A stretch of 64,000 nucleotides of DNA from JAGVSZ01 sp019137045 (lineage in GTDB: Bacteria; Pseudomonadota; Gammaproteobacteria; Burkholderiales; SG8-39). The notes under the pieces were generated by a model, which made no database searches, was not told the origin of the DNA, and worked only from the letters and a program-made list of their open reading frames with translations. The stretch is taken from contig JAXMFT010000014.1 of the NCBI GenBank assembly GCA_046347635.1, positions 1 to 64,000 on the forward strand. Reading direction: 5' to 3'. Of the stretch, positions 9,085 through 21,271 are shown piece after piece; positions within the stretch are counted from its first letter, which is position 1, and each line of letters begins with the position of its first letter. The translations under genes and the position numbers were made by a program.

Positions 9085-9166
9085 TCTCCGGGTCGCCCCT
9101 AGATGTTGGGGTCTGTCGGCGGGAGATGATACCGTCATGGCGCCCGCCGCGCGAGCGGAAAAAAGC

Positions 9167-9418
9167 CTAGCGCGCGCTCGAGCGCGTGTCTTCGGTCACG
9201 TGCGCGGACGCGCCCGCCCCGCGTTCGGGCGCACGGCACGCCGGTGCGCATCCCGGCGCGAGCAGGACCTGCGCGCCGAAGACGCCGATCGCGAGCGCGA
9301 CGGCGACCCACAGGGGGGCCCAGTACCCCGCGGCCACGACCAGCGCCCACGCCGCGATCCAGGCGAGCACCCTGCCCCAGCGAAGCGGGGTTGCGGTGGC
9401 CGGCCGATCGACGCGCAT
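9167..9418 (-). CDS. Small putative membrane protein
   Basis: An 83-residue open frame upstream of parE. Two hydrophobic stretches (about residues 16-34 and 36-54, 'VLAWIAAWALVVAAGYWAPL' and 'WVAVALAIGVFGAQVLLAP') would make a helical hairpin in the membrane. The Arg/Ala-rich tail has no recognisable domain. The ATG at 9418 has no good ribosome binding site. I do not recognise a family. The only support for a real gene is the hydrophobic pattern and the space between parE and mnmC, so this call is tentative. Confidence 0.4.
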   Translation of the reverse strand: MRVDRPATATPLRWGRVLAWIAAWALVVAAGYWAPLWVAVALAIGVFGAQVLLAPGCAPACRAPERGAGASAHVTEDTRSSAR

Positions 9419-9491
9419 GAGCAGAGTCTAGCGCGCGTGCGCAGTCGGGGCGCTAGAGTGCGCGCTCCACGGCGAACGCCAAGGACGCCTC

Positions 9492-11492
9492 ATGCCGCCC
9501 CAAGACGACCCGATTCCCGGCGATCTCGACTGGCAGGATGGCCAGCCGTGGTCGCGTCGCTTCGGCGACGTCTACTTCTCGCGCGCGTCGGGCATCGCCG
9601 AGACGCGGCACGTGTTCCTCGACGGGAACGCGCTGGCGCAGCGCTGGGCCGCCCTCGCCTCCGGCGGCCGGTTCGTCGTGGGCGAGACCGGGTTCGGTAC
9701 CGGGCTGAACTTCCTGTGCGCATGGGCGCTCTGGGAGGCGGCGGCTCCCGGCGACGCGCGGCTCCACTACGTCAGCGTCGAGGCGTATCCCCTCGCGCGC
9801 GCCGAGCTCGCGCGCGCCCTCGGAACGTGGCCGGAGCTCGATCGATTGCGCGTCCCGCTCGAGGCCGCCTGGGAGGCATTTGCGCCCGGCTGGCACCGGC
9901 TCGCATTCGCCTCCGGCCGGGTGGTGCTGACACTGGTGGTCGGGGACGCCGCTGCAGCGCTGCCGCGCCTGGACGCGTCGGTCGACGCCTGGTTCCTCGA
10001 CGGTTTCGCGCCGGCGCGCAATCCGGAAATGTGGTCGCCCGGCGTGCTGGCGCAGGTTGCGCGCCTCTCGCGTCCCGGCGCAACCTTCGCCACCTACACC
10101 GTCGCCGGCGAAGTGCGCCGGGGCCTCGAAGCGCTCGGATTCGCCGTCGCCAAGCGCAGCGGCTTCGGTCGCAAGCGCGAGATGCTTGCGGGCACGCTGC
10201 AGGCCCCCCCGGCGCGCGCCTGGCGCGCGCCCTGGTTCGCGCGGCCCCCTGCGCACGCGGGCGAGCGCCGGGCGATCGTCATCGGCGCCGGCCCCGCGGG
10301 TGCCGCGACCGCCGCGAGCCTTGCCGCGCGCCGGTGGACGGTCGAGGTCATCGAGCGCCGCGGCGACGATGCGCCGCCCGCCATGACGCGGCACCAGGGG
10401 GTGCTCTACGCGCACCCTTCGGCGCACCCGACGGCCCTGAACGAGCTCGCGCTCGCGGGGCTCCAGTACAGCGCGCGCCGCCTGCGCGCCGGGCTCGTCC
10501 CCGATCCGGGCGACTGCGGCCTGTGCGGCGTGCTGCAGCTCGCCCACGACGGGCACGAGGCGCATCGCCAGGCCGGCGTCGCGGCACTGGGGCTGCCGCG
10601 CGCGCTCCTCCACCCGGTCGATCGCGCCCAGGCGTGCGCCATCGCGGGAATCGACGTGCCGCACGCCGGGCTGTTCTTACCCGCCGCGGGTTGGGTCCAT
10701 CCGCCGGCCCTGTGCGCCGCGCTGCTCGACCATCCGGCCATCAGCCTGCGCCGCGCGCACGCGGCGGTCGCCCTCACGCGGACCGGCGCCGGCTGGGCGG
10801 TCGCCGACGCACGCTCGGTGCTCGCCACGGCACCCGTCGTCGTCATCGCGGGCGGCGCCAACTCGGTGCAGTTCCGGCAGACCGCCCACCTGCCGCTGCG
10901 GACGATCCGCGGGCAGCTCACGCTGCTGCCGGCGACCGCGGCGAGCCGCGCGCTGCGCACCGTGCTCTGCGGCGAAGGCTACGTCGCGCCGGCCCGCGCC
11001 GGCGTCCACAGTCTCGGCGCGACCCACAGGTTCCGCGATCGGGCCACCGACGTCCGCGTAGCCGAGCACGCGGAGAACCTGGGACGACTGCGGCGGCTTG
11101 CGCCACGACTGTACGACGCCGCCGGTGCCGACGGGCTCGACGCCGATGCGCTGGAGGGCCTCGCGGGCCTGCGCTGCTCGAGCCCGGACTACCTGCCGGT
11201 GATCGGTCCGATCGTGGACGCCGCAGAATTCGCGCGCACCTACGCGCCGCTCTCGCGCGACGCCACGCTCGCGCTCGACGCGCCCGCGCCGTGGCTCGAC
11301 GGGCTGCACGCGAGCACCGCTCACGGCTCGCGCGGGCTGATTACGGCGCCGCTCGCCGGCGAGCTCCTCGCCGCCTGCCTCGAGGACGAGCCCGCGCCGC
11401 TCCCGGCGGGCGTCGCCGAGGCGGTCCATCCGAGCCGCTTCCTCCTGCGCGCGCTCGTCCGCCGGCGCCTTGCGCCCGACGCGCCGACCTAG
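9492..11492 (+). CDS. mnmC: Bifunctional tRNA mnm5s2U34 biosynthesis protein MnmC
   Basis: A 666-residue fusion enzyme finishing the wobble uridine modification in tRNAs for Lys, Glu and Gln. The N-terminal half is the SAM-dependent methyltransferase (MnmC2/MnmD) with 'GETGFGTGLNFLCAW' near 64-78 and 'WFLDGFAPARNPEMW'. The C-terminal half is the FAD-dependent demodification oxidase (MnmC1) with the dinucleotide motif 'IVIGAGPAGAATAASLA' near 262 and 'GGANSVQFRQTAHLPLR'. Length matches E. coli MnmC (668). An AAGGA lies seven bases before the ATG. The stop codon overlaps that of the convergent acyl-CoA dehydrogenase gene. Confidence 0.96.
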   Translation: MPPQDDPIPGDLDWQDGQPWSRRFGDVYFSRASGIAETRHVFLDGNALAQRWAALASGGRFVVGETGFGTGLNFLCAWALWEAAAPGDARLHYVSVEAYPLARAELARALGTWPELDRLRVPLEAAWEAFAPGWHRLAFASGRVVLTLVVGDAAAALPRLDASVDAWFLDGFAPARNPEMWSPGVLAQVARLSRPGATFATYTVAGEVRRGLEALGFAVAKRSGFGRKREMLAGTLQAPPARAWRAPWFARPPAHAGERRAIVIGAGPAGAATAASLAARRWTVEVIERRGDDAPPAMTRHQGVLYAHPSAHPTALNELALAGLQYSARRLRAGLVPDPGDCGLCGVLQLAHDGHEAHRQAGVAALGLPRALLHPVDRAQACAIAGIDVPHAGLFLPAAGWVHPPALCAALLDHPAISLRRAHAAVALTRTGAGWAVADARSVLATAPVVVIAGGANSVQFRQTAHLPLRTIRGQLTLLPATAASRALRTVLCGEGYVAPARAGVHSLGATHRFRDRATDVRVAEHAENLGRLRRLAPRLYDAAGADGLDADALEGLAGLRCSSPDYLPVIGPIVDAAEFARTYAPLSRDATLALDAPAPWLDGLHASTAHGSRGLITAPLAGELLAACLEDEPAPLPAGVAEAVHPSRFLLRALVRRRLAPDAPT

Positions 11493-12718
11493 CGCTGCGC
11501 GGGCGCGCTCATGTGTTTCGCCAGCTCGAGCTTCGCGAGCTGGTTGCGGTGCACCTCGTCCGGACCGTCGGCGAGGCGCAGCGTGCGGTTCCAGGCGTAC
11601 ATCCAGGCGAGCGGAAAGTCGTCGCTCACGCCGCCGCCGCCGTGCGCCTGGATTGCCCAGTCGATCACCTGCTGCGCGACGTTGGGCGCGAGGATCTTGA
11701 TCATCGCGATCTCGGCGCGCGCCGCCTTGTTCCCGACCGTGTCCATCATGTAGGCCGCCTTGAGCGTGAGCAGGCGTGCCGAGTCGATCATGACGCGCGC
11801 CTCGGCGATGCGCTCCTGCGTGACGGTGCGCTCGGCGATCGGCTTGCCGAAGGTCACGCGCCCGAGCGCGCGCTTGCACATCAGCTCGAGCGCGCGCTCC
11901 GCCTGGCCGATGATGCGCATGCAGTGATGGATGCGCCCCGGCCCGAGGCGGCCCTGCGCGATCTCGAAGCCGCGCCCCTCGCCGAGCAGGATGTTCGCCG
12001 CGGGCACGCGGACGTTCTCGAACGCCGTCTCGGCGTGGCCGTGCGGCGCATCGTCGTAGCCGAACACCGCCAACGGACGCACCACCTTCACGCCGGGCGC
12101 GTCGCGCGGGATGAGGATCATCGACTGCTGCTGGTGGCGCGGCCCGTCCGGGTTGGTCTTGCCCATGAAGACGAACACCTTGCAGCGCGGGTCCAGCGCG
12201 CCCGAGGACCACCACTTGCGGCCGTTGACGAGGTAGTGGTCGCCGTCGCGGACGATGCGCGCCTGGATGTTGGTCGCGTCCGAGGACGCGACCTCCGGCT
12301 CGGTCATCGCGAAGCAGGAGCGGATCCGGCCGTCCGCGAGCGGCTCGAGCCACTCCTTCTTCTGCGCCTCGCTGCCGTAGCGGATCAGCGTCTCCATGTT
12401 GCCGGTGTCCGGCGCGGAGCAGTTGAACACCTCGGGCGCCCAGAACACCCGCCCCATGATCTCGCAGAGCGGCGCGTACTCGAGGTTGGTCAGCTCGCCG
12501 CCGTGCGCCTTCGGCCACCACAGGTTCCACAGGCCCTGCGCCCGCGCCTTCGGCTTCAGCTCCTCGATGACGCGGGTCGGGGTCCAGCGCGCGCCCTTGC
12601 GGGTGTTCTCGTCGACCTCGTCGTTGAAGCGCTTCTCGTTCGGATAGACGTGCTCGGCCATGAAGCGCAGGAGCTTCTCCTGCAGCCCCTTGACCTTGTC
12701 CGAATAGGCGAAGTCCAT
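11489..12718 (-). CDS. Acyl-CoA dehydrogenase family protein (ACAD10/11-like)
   Basis: A 409-residue FAD enzyme from the ATG at 12718 ('MDFAYSDKVKGLQEKLLRFM'), where homology-like sequence begins; the open frame extends 76 codons further up without family resemblance. It carries 'FAMTEPEVASSDATNIQARI' and 'VNGRKWWSSGALDP', the usual FAD/substrate segments. The C-terminal 'VTFGKPIAERTVTQERIAEA', 'AIQAHGGGGVSDDFPLAWMY' and 'RLADGPDEVHRNQLAKLEL' motifs match the ACAD10/ACAD11-like branch. It oxidises an acyl-CoA to the enoyl-CoA and passes electrons to ETF; the chain length is not readable. Its stop shares a CTAG with mnmC. Confidence 0.93.
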   Translation of the reverse strand: MDFAYSDKVKGLQEKLLRFMAEHVYPNEKRFNDEVDENTRKGARWTPTRVIEELKPKARAQGLWNLWWPKAHGGELTNLEYAPLCEIMGRVFWAPEVFNCSAPDTGNMETLIRYGSEAQKKEWLEPLADGRIRSCFAMTEPEVASSDATNIQARIVRDGDHYLVNGRKWWSSGALDPRCKVFVFMGKTNPDGPRHQQQSMILIPRDAPGVKVVRPLAVFGYDDAPHGHAETAFENVRVPAANILLGEGRGFEIAQGRLGPGRIHHCMRIIGQAERALELMCKRALGRVTFGKPIAERTVTQERIAEARVMIDSARLLTLKAAYMMDTVGNKAARAEIAMIKILAPNVAQQVIDWAIQAHGGGGVSDDFPLAWMYAWNRTLRLADGPDEVHRNQLAKLELAKHMSAPAQR

Positions 12719-12972
12719 GAGTCCCCCCGGGGTCGCTGTGTGCGGCGCTATTGTCGTCCAGACGGTCGGCGCGCGGGCGGTCCGGCGAGAAAAATCCCGC
12801 CCGTACGCGCACGGCCGTCGAGAGTAGACTTGCCGCGCGCTGCGCACCAGGGTCCGGGCGGCGTTTCCCCTGTTCGCCCGGACGGCGGGGTGCGCGCGAG
12901 GTCTGAACAAGAACCCGGAGGCGGTGCAGAAGTGGTTCCAACCCAAACCGATGTGACACCAGGAGACCGATC

Positions 12973-13362
12973 ATGCTGATGCGCGCACCAGTGATGACCA
13001 TGCTGCCCGTCAAGGACCTCGAGCGGGCACGCGATTTCTACGTGAACAAGCTGGGCCTGGAAGGCGAGGGCCTCGCCGCGGACGGCAAGTTCGTGGTGCG
13101 GGCGAACGGAACGAAACTCGGGCTGATGCCGAAGCCGGAGGGCACCAAAGCCGAGCACACCGCGGTCAGCTTCGAGGTTGACGACGTCGCCGCCGCCATC
13201 AAGGCACTCGAGGCCCGCGGCGTCGCGTTCCACGATTACGACTTCCCGAACTTCAAGACGGTCGATCACATGATCGTCATGGGGACCGACAAGGCCGCCT
13301 GGTTCAGCGATACGGAGGGCAACATCCTCTGCCTGCACCAGGACCTGAGCAAACGCGCCTAG
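12973..13362 (+). CDS. VOC (glyoxalase/bleomycin-resistance) family protein
   Basis: A 129-residue single-module vicinal-oxygen-chelate protein. It starts at the ATG preceded by AGGAG at 12961-12965. The beta-alpha-beta-beta-beta pattern is visible: 'VMTMLPVKDLERARDFYVNK', 'KFVVRANGTKLGLMP', then the second half 'HTAVSFEVDDVAAAIKALEA' and 'AAWFSDTEGNILCLHQ'. Such proteins work as dimers and can be isomerases, dioxygenases or binding proteins. Nothing here shows which. The gene stands alone between a divergent acyl-CoA dehydrogenase and a strong terminator. Confidence 0.9.
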   Translation: MLMRAPVMTMLPVKDLERARDFYVNKLGLEGEGLAADGKFVVRANGTKLGLMPKPEGTKAEHTAVSFEVDDVAAAIKALEARGVAFHDYDFPNFKTVDHMIVMGTDKAAWFSDTEGNILCLHQDLSKRA

Positions 13363-13390
13363 CCGGCGCGTCTCCGTACGCACAGACGGC

Positions 13391-13420
13391 GAAGCCCGCT
13401 CGCGCGGGCTTCCTCTTTTT
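13391..13420 (+). terminator. Rho-independent terminator after the VOC gene
   Basis: GAAGCCCGC (13391-13399) pairs perfectly with GCGGGCTTC (13404-13412) around a 4-base loop, followed by CTCTTTTT. It lies 28 bases after the VOC stop and directly abuts the convergent tRNA-Ser gene. Confidence 0.93.
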
Positions 13421-13421
13421 C

Positions 13422-13512
13422 TGGCGGAGAGGGCGGGATTCGAACCCGCGTTAGGCTCATCACCTAAACACGCTTTCCAGGCGTGCGACTTAAACCACTC
13501 ATCCACCTCTCC
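13422..13512 (-). tRNA. tRNA-Ser (anticodon GGA)
   Basis: The minus strand folds into a class II tRNA. The acceptor arm GGAGAGG (13512-13506) pairs with CCTCTCC, followed by discriminator G and an encoded CCA ending at 13422. The anticodon stem CACGC/GCGTG encloses loop CTGGAAA with GGA at 13478-13476. A long variable arm (TAGGTGATGAGCCTA) typical of serine tRNA and the T-arm GCGGGTTCGAATCCCGC are present. It reads UCC and UCU codons. Confidence 0.98.
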
Positions 13513-13531
13513 GGAGGGGCGCGATTCTACC

Positions 13532-14941
13532 TCAGAGCACCTTCCCGGGATTCATGATCCCGAGCGGATCGAGCGCGCGCTTCACCGCGCGCATGAGGTC
13601 CATCTCGACCGCCGACTTGTAGCGCAGGATCTCGTCGCGCTTGTACTGGCCCAGGCCGTGCTCGGCGCTGATCGAGCCGCCGAACTCGGCGACGGTGTCG
13701 TGCACGATGCGGTTGATCTCGCCCGCGCGCGCGAGGAACGCCGCGGGGACCTCGCCCTCCGGATGCGACGCGTTGTAGTGCAGGTTGCCGTCCCCGACGT
13801 GCCCGAAGGTCACCATGCGCACGCCGGGAAACGCGCGCCCGAGGCGCGCATCGCAGGTGGCGACGAAATCCGCGATGCGCGAGATCGGGATGGAGATGTC
13901 GTGCTTGACGTTCGGCCCCTCCAGCGCCTGCGCTTCCGACATGTTCTCGCGCAGCGCCCAGAGCTGCCGCGCCTGCTCGCCGCTCGCCGCGATGGCGGCG
14001 TCGAGAGCGAATCCCTCCTCGACCGCCTCGCCGAGCGCGCCCTCCATGAGCGCGCCCACACCCTCGCCCTGGGTGTCCGCGAGCTCCACGAGCGCGTACT
14101 GCGGCGCCGGGGCCGCGAACGGCGCGGGCAGTCTCGGGTAGTGCGTGCGCACGATGCGGATGCCGAGTTCCGAGACCAGCTCGAAGGCGGTCAGCCGGTC
14201 CCCGGCGCGCGCCTGCATGTGGGTGAGCAACCGCAGCGCGTCGGGTACGGAGTCCAGCGCCACGAACGCGACCGCCCGCGCGCGCGGCTTCGGATAGAGC
14301 TTCAGCACCGCCGCGGTGATCACGCCGAGGGTGCCCTCGGCCCCGATGAAGAGCTGCTTGAGGTCGTAGCCGGTGTTGTCCTTCCTCAGCCCGCGCAGCC
14401 CGTCCCAGACCTCGCCCGAGGGCAGCACCACCTCGAGCCCGAGCGTGAGATCGCGCGTGTTGCCGTAGCGCAGCACCTGCACCCCGCCCGCGTTCGTCGA
14501 CAGGTTCCCCCCGATCTCGCACGTCCCTTCCGCGGCGAGACTCAGCGGGAACAGGCGGTCGGCCTCGTCCGCCGCCTGCTGCAGCGTCGCGAGCACGCAC
14601 CCGGCTTCGGCGGTGAGCGTGCCGTTGACGGTGTCGATGCCGCGAATCCGGTTGAGCCGGGAGACGTTCAGCACCACCTGCCGCCCGCTCGCGTCGGGCG
14701 TCGCACCGCCGCACAGCCCGGTGTTCCCGCCCTGCGGAACGATGGCGGTGCGGGCTGCGGCGCAGAGCTTCACCACGCGCGCCACCTCTCCGGTCGTCGC
14801 CGGCTTCACGACCGCAAGGGCCTTGCCGAACCAGCGCTTGCGCCAGTCGGTCGCATGCGGGGTCGTGTCGGCGGGATCGGTGAGAACGTGCGCGGCGCCG
14901 ACGGCTTCGGCGAGCCGCGCGCAGAGCTGCTCGGGCGTCAT
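13532..14941 (-). CDS. FAD-binding oxidase, D-2-hydroxyacid dehydrogenase (GlcD/D2HGDH-like)
   Basis: A 469-residue flavoprotein of the VAO/PCMH fold. The FAD-binding N-terminal half has 'AIVPQGGNTGLCGGATPD' and 'EIGGNLSTNAGGVQVLRYGN', which hold the pyrophosphate. The C-terminal FAD-oxidase domain has 'MVTFGHVGDGNLHYN' with metal-binding histidines and 'SISAEHGLGQYKRDEI'. It ends with 'LDPLGIMNPGKVL', the classic C-terminus. Family members oxidise D-lactate, glycolate or D-2-hydroxyglutarate to the 2-oxoacid. The proximity to glyoxylate and acetate genes fits any of these. ATG at 14941 was chosen because the family N-terminus begins there. Single gene after tRNA-Ser on the same strand. Confidence 0.93.
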   Translation of the reverse strand: MTPEQLCARLAEAVGAAHVLTDPADTTPHATDWRKRWFGKALAVVKPATTGEVARVVKLCAAARTAIVPQGGNTGLCGGATPDASGRQVVLNVSRLNRIRGIDTVNGTLTAEAGCVLATLQQAADEADRLFPLSLAAEGTCEIGGNLSTNAGGVQVLRYGNTRDLTLGLEVVLPSGEVWDGLRGLRKDNTGYDLKQLFIGAEGTLGVITAAVLKLYPKPRARAVAFVALDSVPDALRLLTHMQARAGDRLTAFELVSELGIRIVRTHYPRLPAPFAAPAPQYALVELADTQGEGVGALMEGALGEAVEEGFALDAAIAASGEQARQLWALRENMSEAQALEGPNVKHDISIPISRIADFVATCDARLGRAFPGVRMVTFGHVGDGNLHYNASHPEGEVPAAFLARAGEINRIVHDTVAEFGGSISAEHGLGQYKRDEILRYKSAVEMDLMRAVKRALDPLGIMNPGKVL

Positions 14942-15084
14942 GGCGCGATTGTAGCGTCGGGCCGGCCGCTCAGAAGGCCGGCTGCGCGCAGCGGCGCTCC
15001 TGCGCGACTGCGTCCGCGCCCGGAGCGGCGCGGATCGCCACACACCCTTCGTCGACGCCGTCACCCGCGCGCACGCGCGTCTAT

Positions 15085-15777
15085 CTATCCCAGCCAGCGC
15101 GTCGACTTCGGGTCGCGCAGGAGCTCCGCGACGCGCAGCGGCTTGTGCTCGGCGTGCGCCAGGACCGCGAGGAAGAGCTGCGCGGTGGCGAGCGCATCGG
15201 CCACCGCATCGTGCCGGCTGAACGCTTCGATCCCGAAGCGCTCGAGCCAGGGATCGAGTCCCTTGTACCGGACGCCGTCGGTGCGGACAAGGTCCGGAGC
15301 GACGTACGCGAGGTCGATCCACTGCGCCTCGAACGCCTCGCCGAGGTGCTCCAGCGTCGCCCGGCGGATCATGCTCGCGTCGAAGGGGGAGTGGTAGCCG
15401 ACCACCGGGGCCCGGCCGGCGAACTCGAGGAAACCGAGCAGCGCCTCGACCGGCTCCTCGCCCTCGCGCTGCTGGGTCCCGCCGATGCCGTGGAGAAGAA
15501 TGTTGTCGCGGCTGGACGCCGCGGCCTGGCGCAGCACCGTGTAGAACGCACGCCCGAGGTCGATGCGCCCTGCCTCGACCGTGACGGCCCCGATCGCGAT
15601 CAGTCGGTCGCGCCGCATGTCGAGCCCGGTCGCCTCGACGTCCGCCACGACGAACCGCGCGCCGGCCACCGCGGCATCCGGCGCGGCCGCAGGCAGGCCG
15701 CGCCAGCGGTCGAGGCGCGCGCGCGCGTCGGGGGCGAGCGCCACCGGTCGGGCGATGAGCTTCGTGAGCCAGCGCAT
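15085..15777 (-). CDS. DEDDh 3'-5' exonuclease (DnaQ/RNase T-like)
   Basis: A 230-residue nuclease with the three exonuclease motifs. Exo I is 'VVADVEATGLD' (Asp46, Glu48), Exo II is 'VGYHSPFDASMI' (Asp133), and Exo III is 'RHDAVADALATAQ' (His189, Asp194). The fold is that of the DnaQ epsilon proofreading subunit, but it lacks the polymerase-binding tail and is probably a stand-alone exonuclease. It follows the cNMP/CBS/DUF294 gene by 9 bases. This pairing with a DUF294 protein and acetyl-CoA synthetase is repeatedly seen in proteobacteria. Its role in acetate metabolism, if any, is unknown. Confidence 0.92.
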   Translation of the reverse strand: MRWLTKLIARPVALAPDARARLDRWRGLPAAAPDAAVAGARFVVADVEATGLDMRRDRLIAIGAVTVEAGRIDLGRAFYTVLRQAAASSRDNILLHGIGGTQQREGEEPVEALLGFLEFAGRAPVVGYHSPFDASMIRRATLEHLGEAFEAQWIDLAYVAPDLVRTDGVRYKGLDPWLERFGIEAFSRHDAVADALATAQLFLAVLAHAEHKPLRVAELLRDPKSTRWLG

Positions 15778-15786
15778 CGCGCCCCG

Positions 15787-17685
15787 CTAGCGCAGCTGGT
15801 AGTCGAGCGCGATGCGCTTCTGCAGCTTGCGCGCCTGCCGGAACGACTCCTTGAGGATGCGCCGGTCGAGCTCGTTCAGCGCGCGCGGGTCGATCCGGTT
15901 GCTGCCCGCCCCCGGCTCCGGGTCCAGGTGCTGGCGCCGCAGCCGCAGCAGCAGCACGAAGTAGAACGCGTCGATGATCGCCTCGATCTCGTCGGCCGGC
16001 ACGCGCAGGATCCGGGCCGCGTGCCGCAGCCGCTCGGCGGTGTTCTGCGCCTCTGCGCCGCTCGCGAGCCCGAAGATGCGGGCCGCGTCGGTGAACACGC
16101 GCGTGCCCTGCGCCTTGAGATCGATGGTGCCGCGCTCCGCGCCGCTGCCGGCGGTCTGGAAATCGCCGAAGAACCCGAGCGGCGGCTCCGTCTGCAGGGC
16201 GTTCTGCGCCATCATGCGCAGGAAGCGCTGGTCGTCGCGCGTCGCCCCGCCGAGCCACGCGCGCAGGTCGAGCGCGAGCTGCGTCTCGCCCCACAGCGGC
16301 CGGAAGTCGAAGAAGATGTTGGCGTTGAGCAGCGCCGCCGGATCGGGGTTGCGGATCCAGTCGCCGAACCGCAGGCGCCACTCGGCGGCGGAGAGGCACC
16401 ACTTGGGGTTGCCCGCCATGATCTCGCCCCGGCAGAGCGGAAATCCGCACGCGTCGAGCGCGACGTTCACCGCCTGCGCGAACGGCAACAGGCGCGCGCG
16501 CACCGGCTCGGCCGCGCCCTCGGCCGCGAAGACGATCGCGTTGTCCTGGTCGGTGCTGAAGGTCTGCTCCTGCCGCCCCTCGCTGCCGAGGGCGAGCCAG
16601 CAGAAGCCGATCCCGGACAGGTCGTGGCGCGCGGCCTCGAGCGCCAGGACGCGCTCGGTGAGCCGGTCGTTGAGCGTCGCGACGAGCCCGGTGAGCGCCT
16701 CGGCGCTGACGCCCTGGGCGAGCAGGGTCTTCGCGAGCCCGCGGATCTCCTCGGCCGCGCGGCGCAGCGCCGGCAGGTCCCGGGCGTGGTGCACGCCGGC
16801 CAGGACCTCGCGCATCGTCATGCGCTGCAGCGCGAACAGGCTCCGCTCCGAGACGACGCCGAGGAGGGTGTTGCCGTCGCGCACCAGCAGATGACGGATC
16901 GCGTGCTGCGCCATGAGCCGCGCCGCGTCGTAGAGGGTCGCGGTCGGCGGCAGGCTGAGCGGCTGCGGCGCCATGAAGTCGCGCAGCGGCCGGCTCGCGT
17001 CGAGCGTCCCGTCCGCCGCGTGGCGCACGACGTCGCGCTCGGTGAAGATTCCCGCCGGCGCGCCGTCGGCCTCCACCGCGACCACCGAGCCGATGCCCTC
17101 CCGGCGCATCTCGGTGAGCGCGGCCTGCAGCGGCGCATCGACCGGGCAGGTCACCGGCGGGCGCTTGATCGCGGTGGCGAGGGGGCGCATGAACGGGCGG
17201 TCGGAGAGCGTCTCCGCGCCGTAGGCGCTGCGCAGCGCGCCGCGCGCCTGCTGCAGCAGGCTGTCCATGTGGCGGGTGGCGAAGTGCCGGAACTCCGGGC
17301 TCGCGCGCATCAGCTCCTCGACCGCCTCGCGCCCGAGCTCGTAGCAGAAGACGTCCTCCACCGCCTGGTACACGCCGGTGGTCGCGCGCGCGCCGAGCAG
17401 CGCGTTGAGCGGGAACATCTCGCCCACGCCGTACTCGAAGTCCACCCGTTCCTCCGCCCCCGCGCCCGCGCGCGAGTGCACCAGGCCGCGCTGGATGAGG
17501 TGGAGCGTCTGCGCGGCCCCCTGCGACGGGGCGGCGACGATCGCTCCCTTCTCGTAGTAGGCGAGCTTCAGGCTGCCCGCGACGAGGCGCAGGGCGCCCT
17601 CCTCCATCGCGTTGAACGGCGCGTACCGGCGCAGGAAATCGACGGTTGCGCGCTCGAGCTGCGGCGGTGCGGAGGCTGACGCCAC
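15787..17685 (-). CDS. Cyclic-nucleotide-binding / CBS / DUF294 nucleotidyltransferase-like regulator
   Basis: A 632-residue multidomain signalling protein; the start codon is GTG at 17685. About residues 15-135 form a cNMP-binding domain ('AYYEKGAIVAAPSQG', 'VGEMFPLNALLG'). A CBS pair spans about 170-290 ('PLQAALTEMRREGIGSVVAV', 'MAQHAIRHLLVRDGNTLLGV'). DUF294 with a nucleotidyltransferase fold follows ('WLALGSEGRQEQTFSTDQDN'), then its C-terminal helical domain ('FFDFRPLWGETQLALDLRAW'). The GS-x10-DxD-like pattern resembles GlnD-type transferases. Members are encoded near acs or acetate permease genes and are thought to sense nucleotide state. Located 52 bases downstream of acs. Confidence 0.92.
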   Translation of the reverse strand: MASASAPPQLERATVDFLRRYAPFNAMEEGALRLVAGSLKLAYYEKGAIVAAPSQGAAQTLHLIQRGLVHSRAGAGAEERVDFEYGVGEMFPLNALLGARATTGVYQAVEDVFCYELGREAVEELMRASPEFRHFATRHMDSLLQQARGALRSAYGAETLSDRPFMRPLATAIKRPPVTCPVDAPLQAALTEMRREGIGSVVAVEADGAPAGIFTERDVVRHAADGTLDASRPLRDFMAPQPLSLPPTATLYDAARLMAQHAIRHLLVRDGNTLLGVVSERSLFALQRMTMREVLAGVHHARDLPALRRAAEEIRGLAKTLLAQGVSAEALTGLVATLNDRLTERVLALEAARHDLSGIGFCWLALGSEGRQEQTFSTDQDNAIVFAAEGAAEPVRARLLPFAQAVNVALDACGFPLCRGEIMAGNPKWCLSAAEWRLRFGDWIRNPDPAALLNANIFFDFRPLWGETQLALDLRAWLGGATRDDQRFLRMMAQNALQTEPPLGFFGDFQTAGSGAERGTIDLKAQGTRVFTDAARIFGLASGAEAQNTAERLRHAARILRVPADEIEAIIDAFYFVLLLRLRRQHLDPEPGAGSNRIDPRALNELDRRILKESFRQARKLQKRIALDYQLR

Positions 17686-17737
17686 GGCGATGGCGGAACG
17701 GGGCGGCGCGGCCAGGCGCCCGCCGCCCCGCCTGCGG

Positions 17738-19705
<1,968 letters not shown>

Positions 19706-19906
19706 GGGGCGGACTCCTCCTTCGAACGGGTTGGCTCGACCAGCGCGGCTGCGGGGGATTGTGGCCGGTGCGCCTTACGCGCGCCTTACGCACCCGCACC
19801 ACCGAATGGAACCACCGGACGGGCGGGGTTGTAAAGGGCGTCGCGCGCGGGCGCGCGCGCCGTCCCGCCGGCGCGCCCCGGCCGCCCGCGTCCCCGCCCG
19901 CGCCAA

Positions 19907-19935
19907 GCAAAACGCCGCACCCTGGGGTGCGGCGT
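19907..19935 (-). terminator. Rho-independent terminator of aceA
   Basis: On the minus strand ACGCCGCACC (19935-19926) and its exact complement (19921-19912) form a 10-bp stem with a 4-base loop, followed by TTTTGC. It is 25 bases past the isocitrate lyase stop, so acs needs its own promoter in 19706-19906. Confidence 0.9.
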
Positions 19936-19960
19936 CGCGCGCGGGGCGGAGGGGGCCGCG

Positions 19961-21271
<1,311 letters not shown>

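Noticed and set aside
9137..12979. 1280-codon plus-strand open frame over mnmC and the acyl-CoA dehydrogenase
   Set aside because: It overlaps two well-supported genes in other frames and has only Arg/Ala-rich low-complexity sequence.
12748..13506. Minus-strand open frame over the VOC gene and tRNA-Ser
   Set aside because: It starts inside the tRNA gene and is antisense to the VOC gene, which has a good ribosome site and a terminator.
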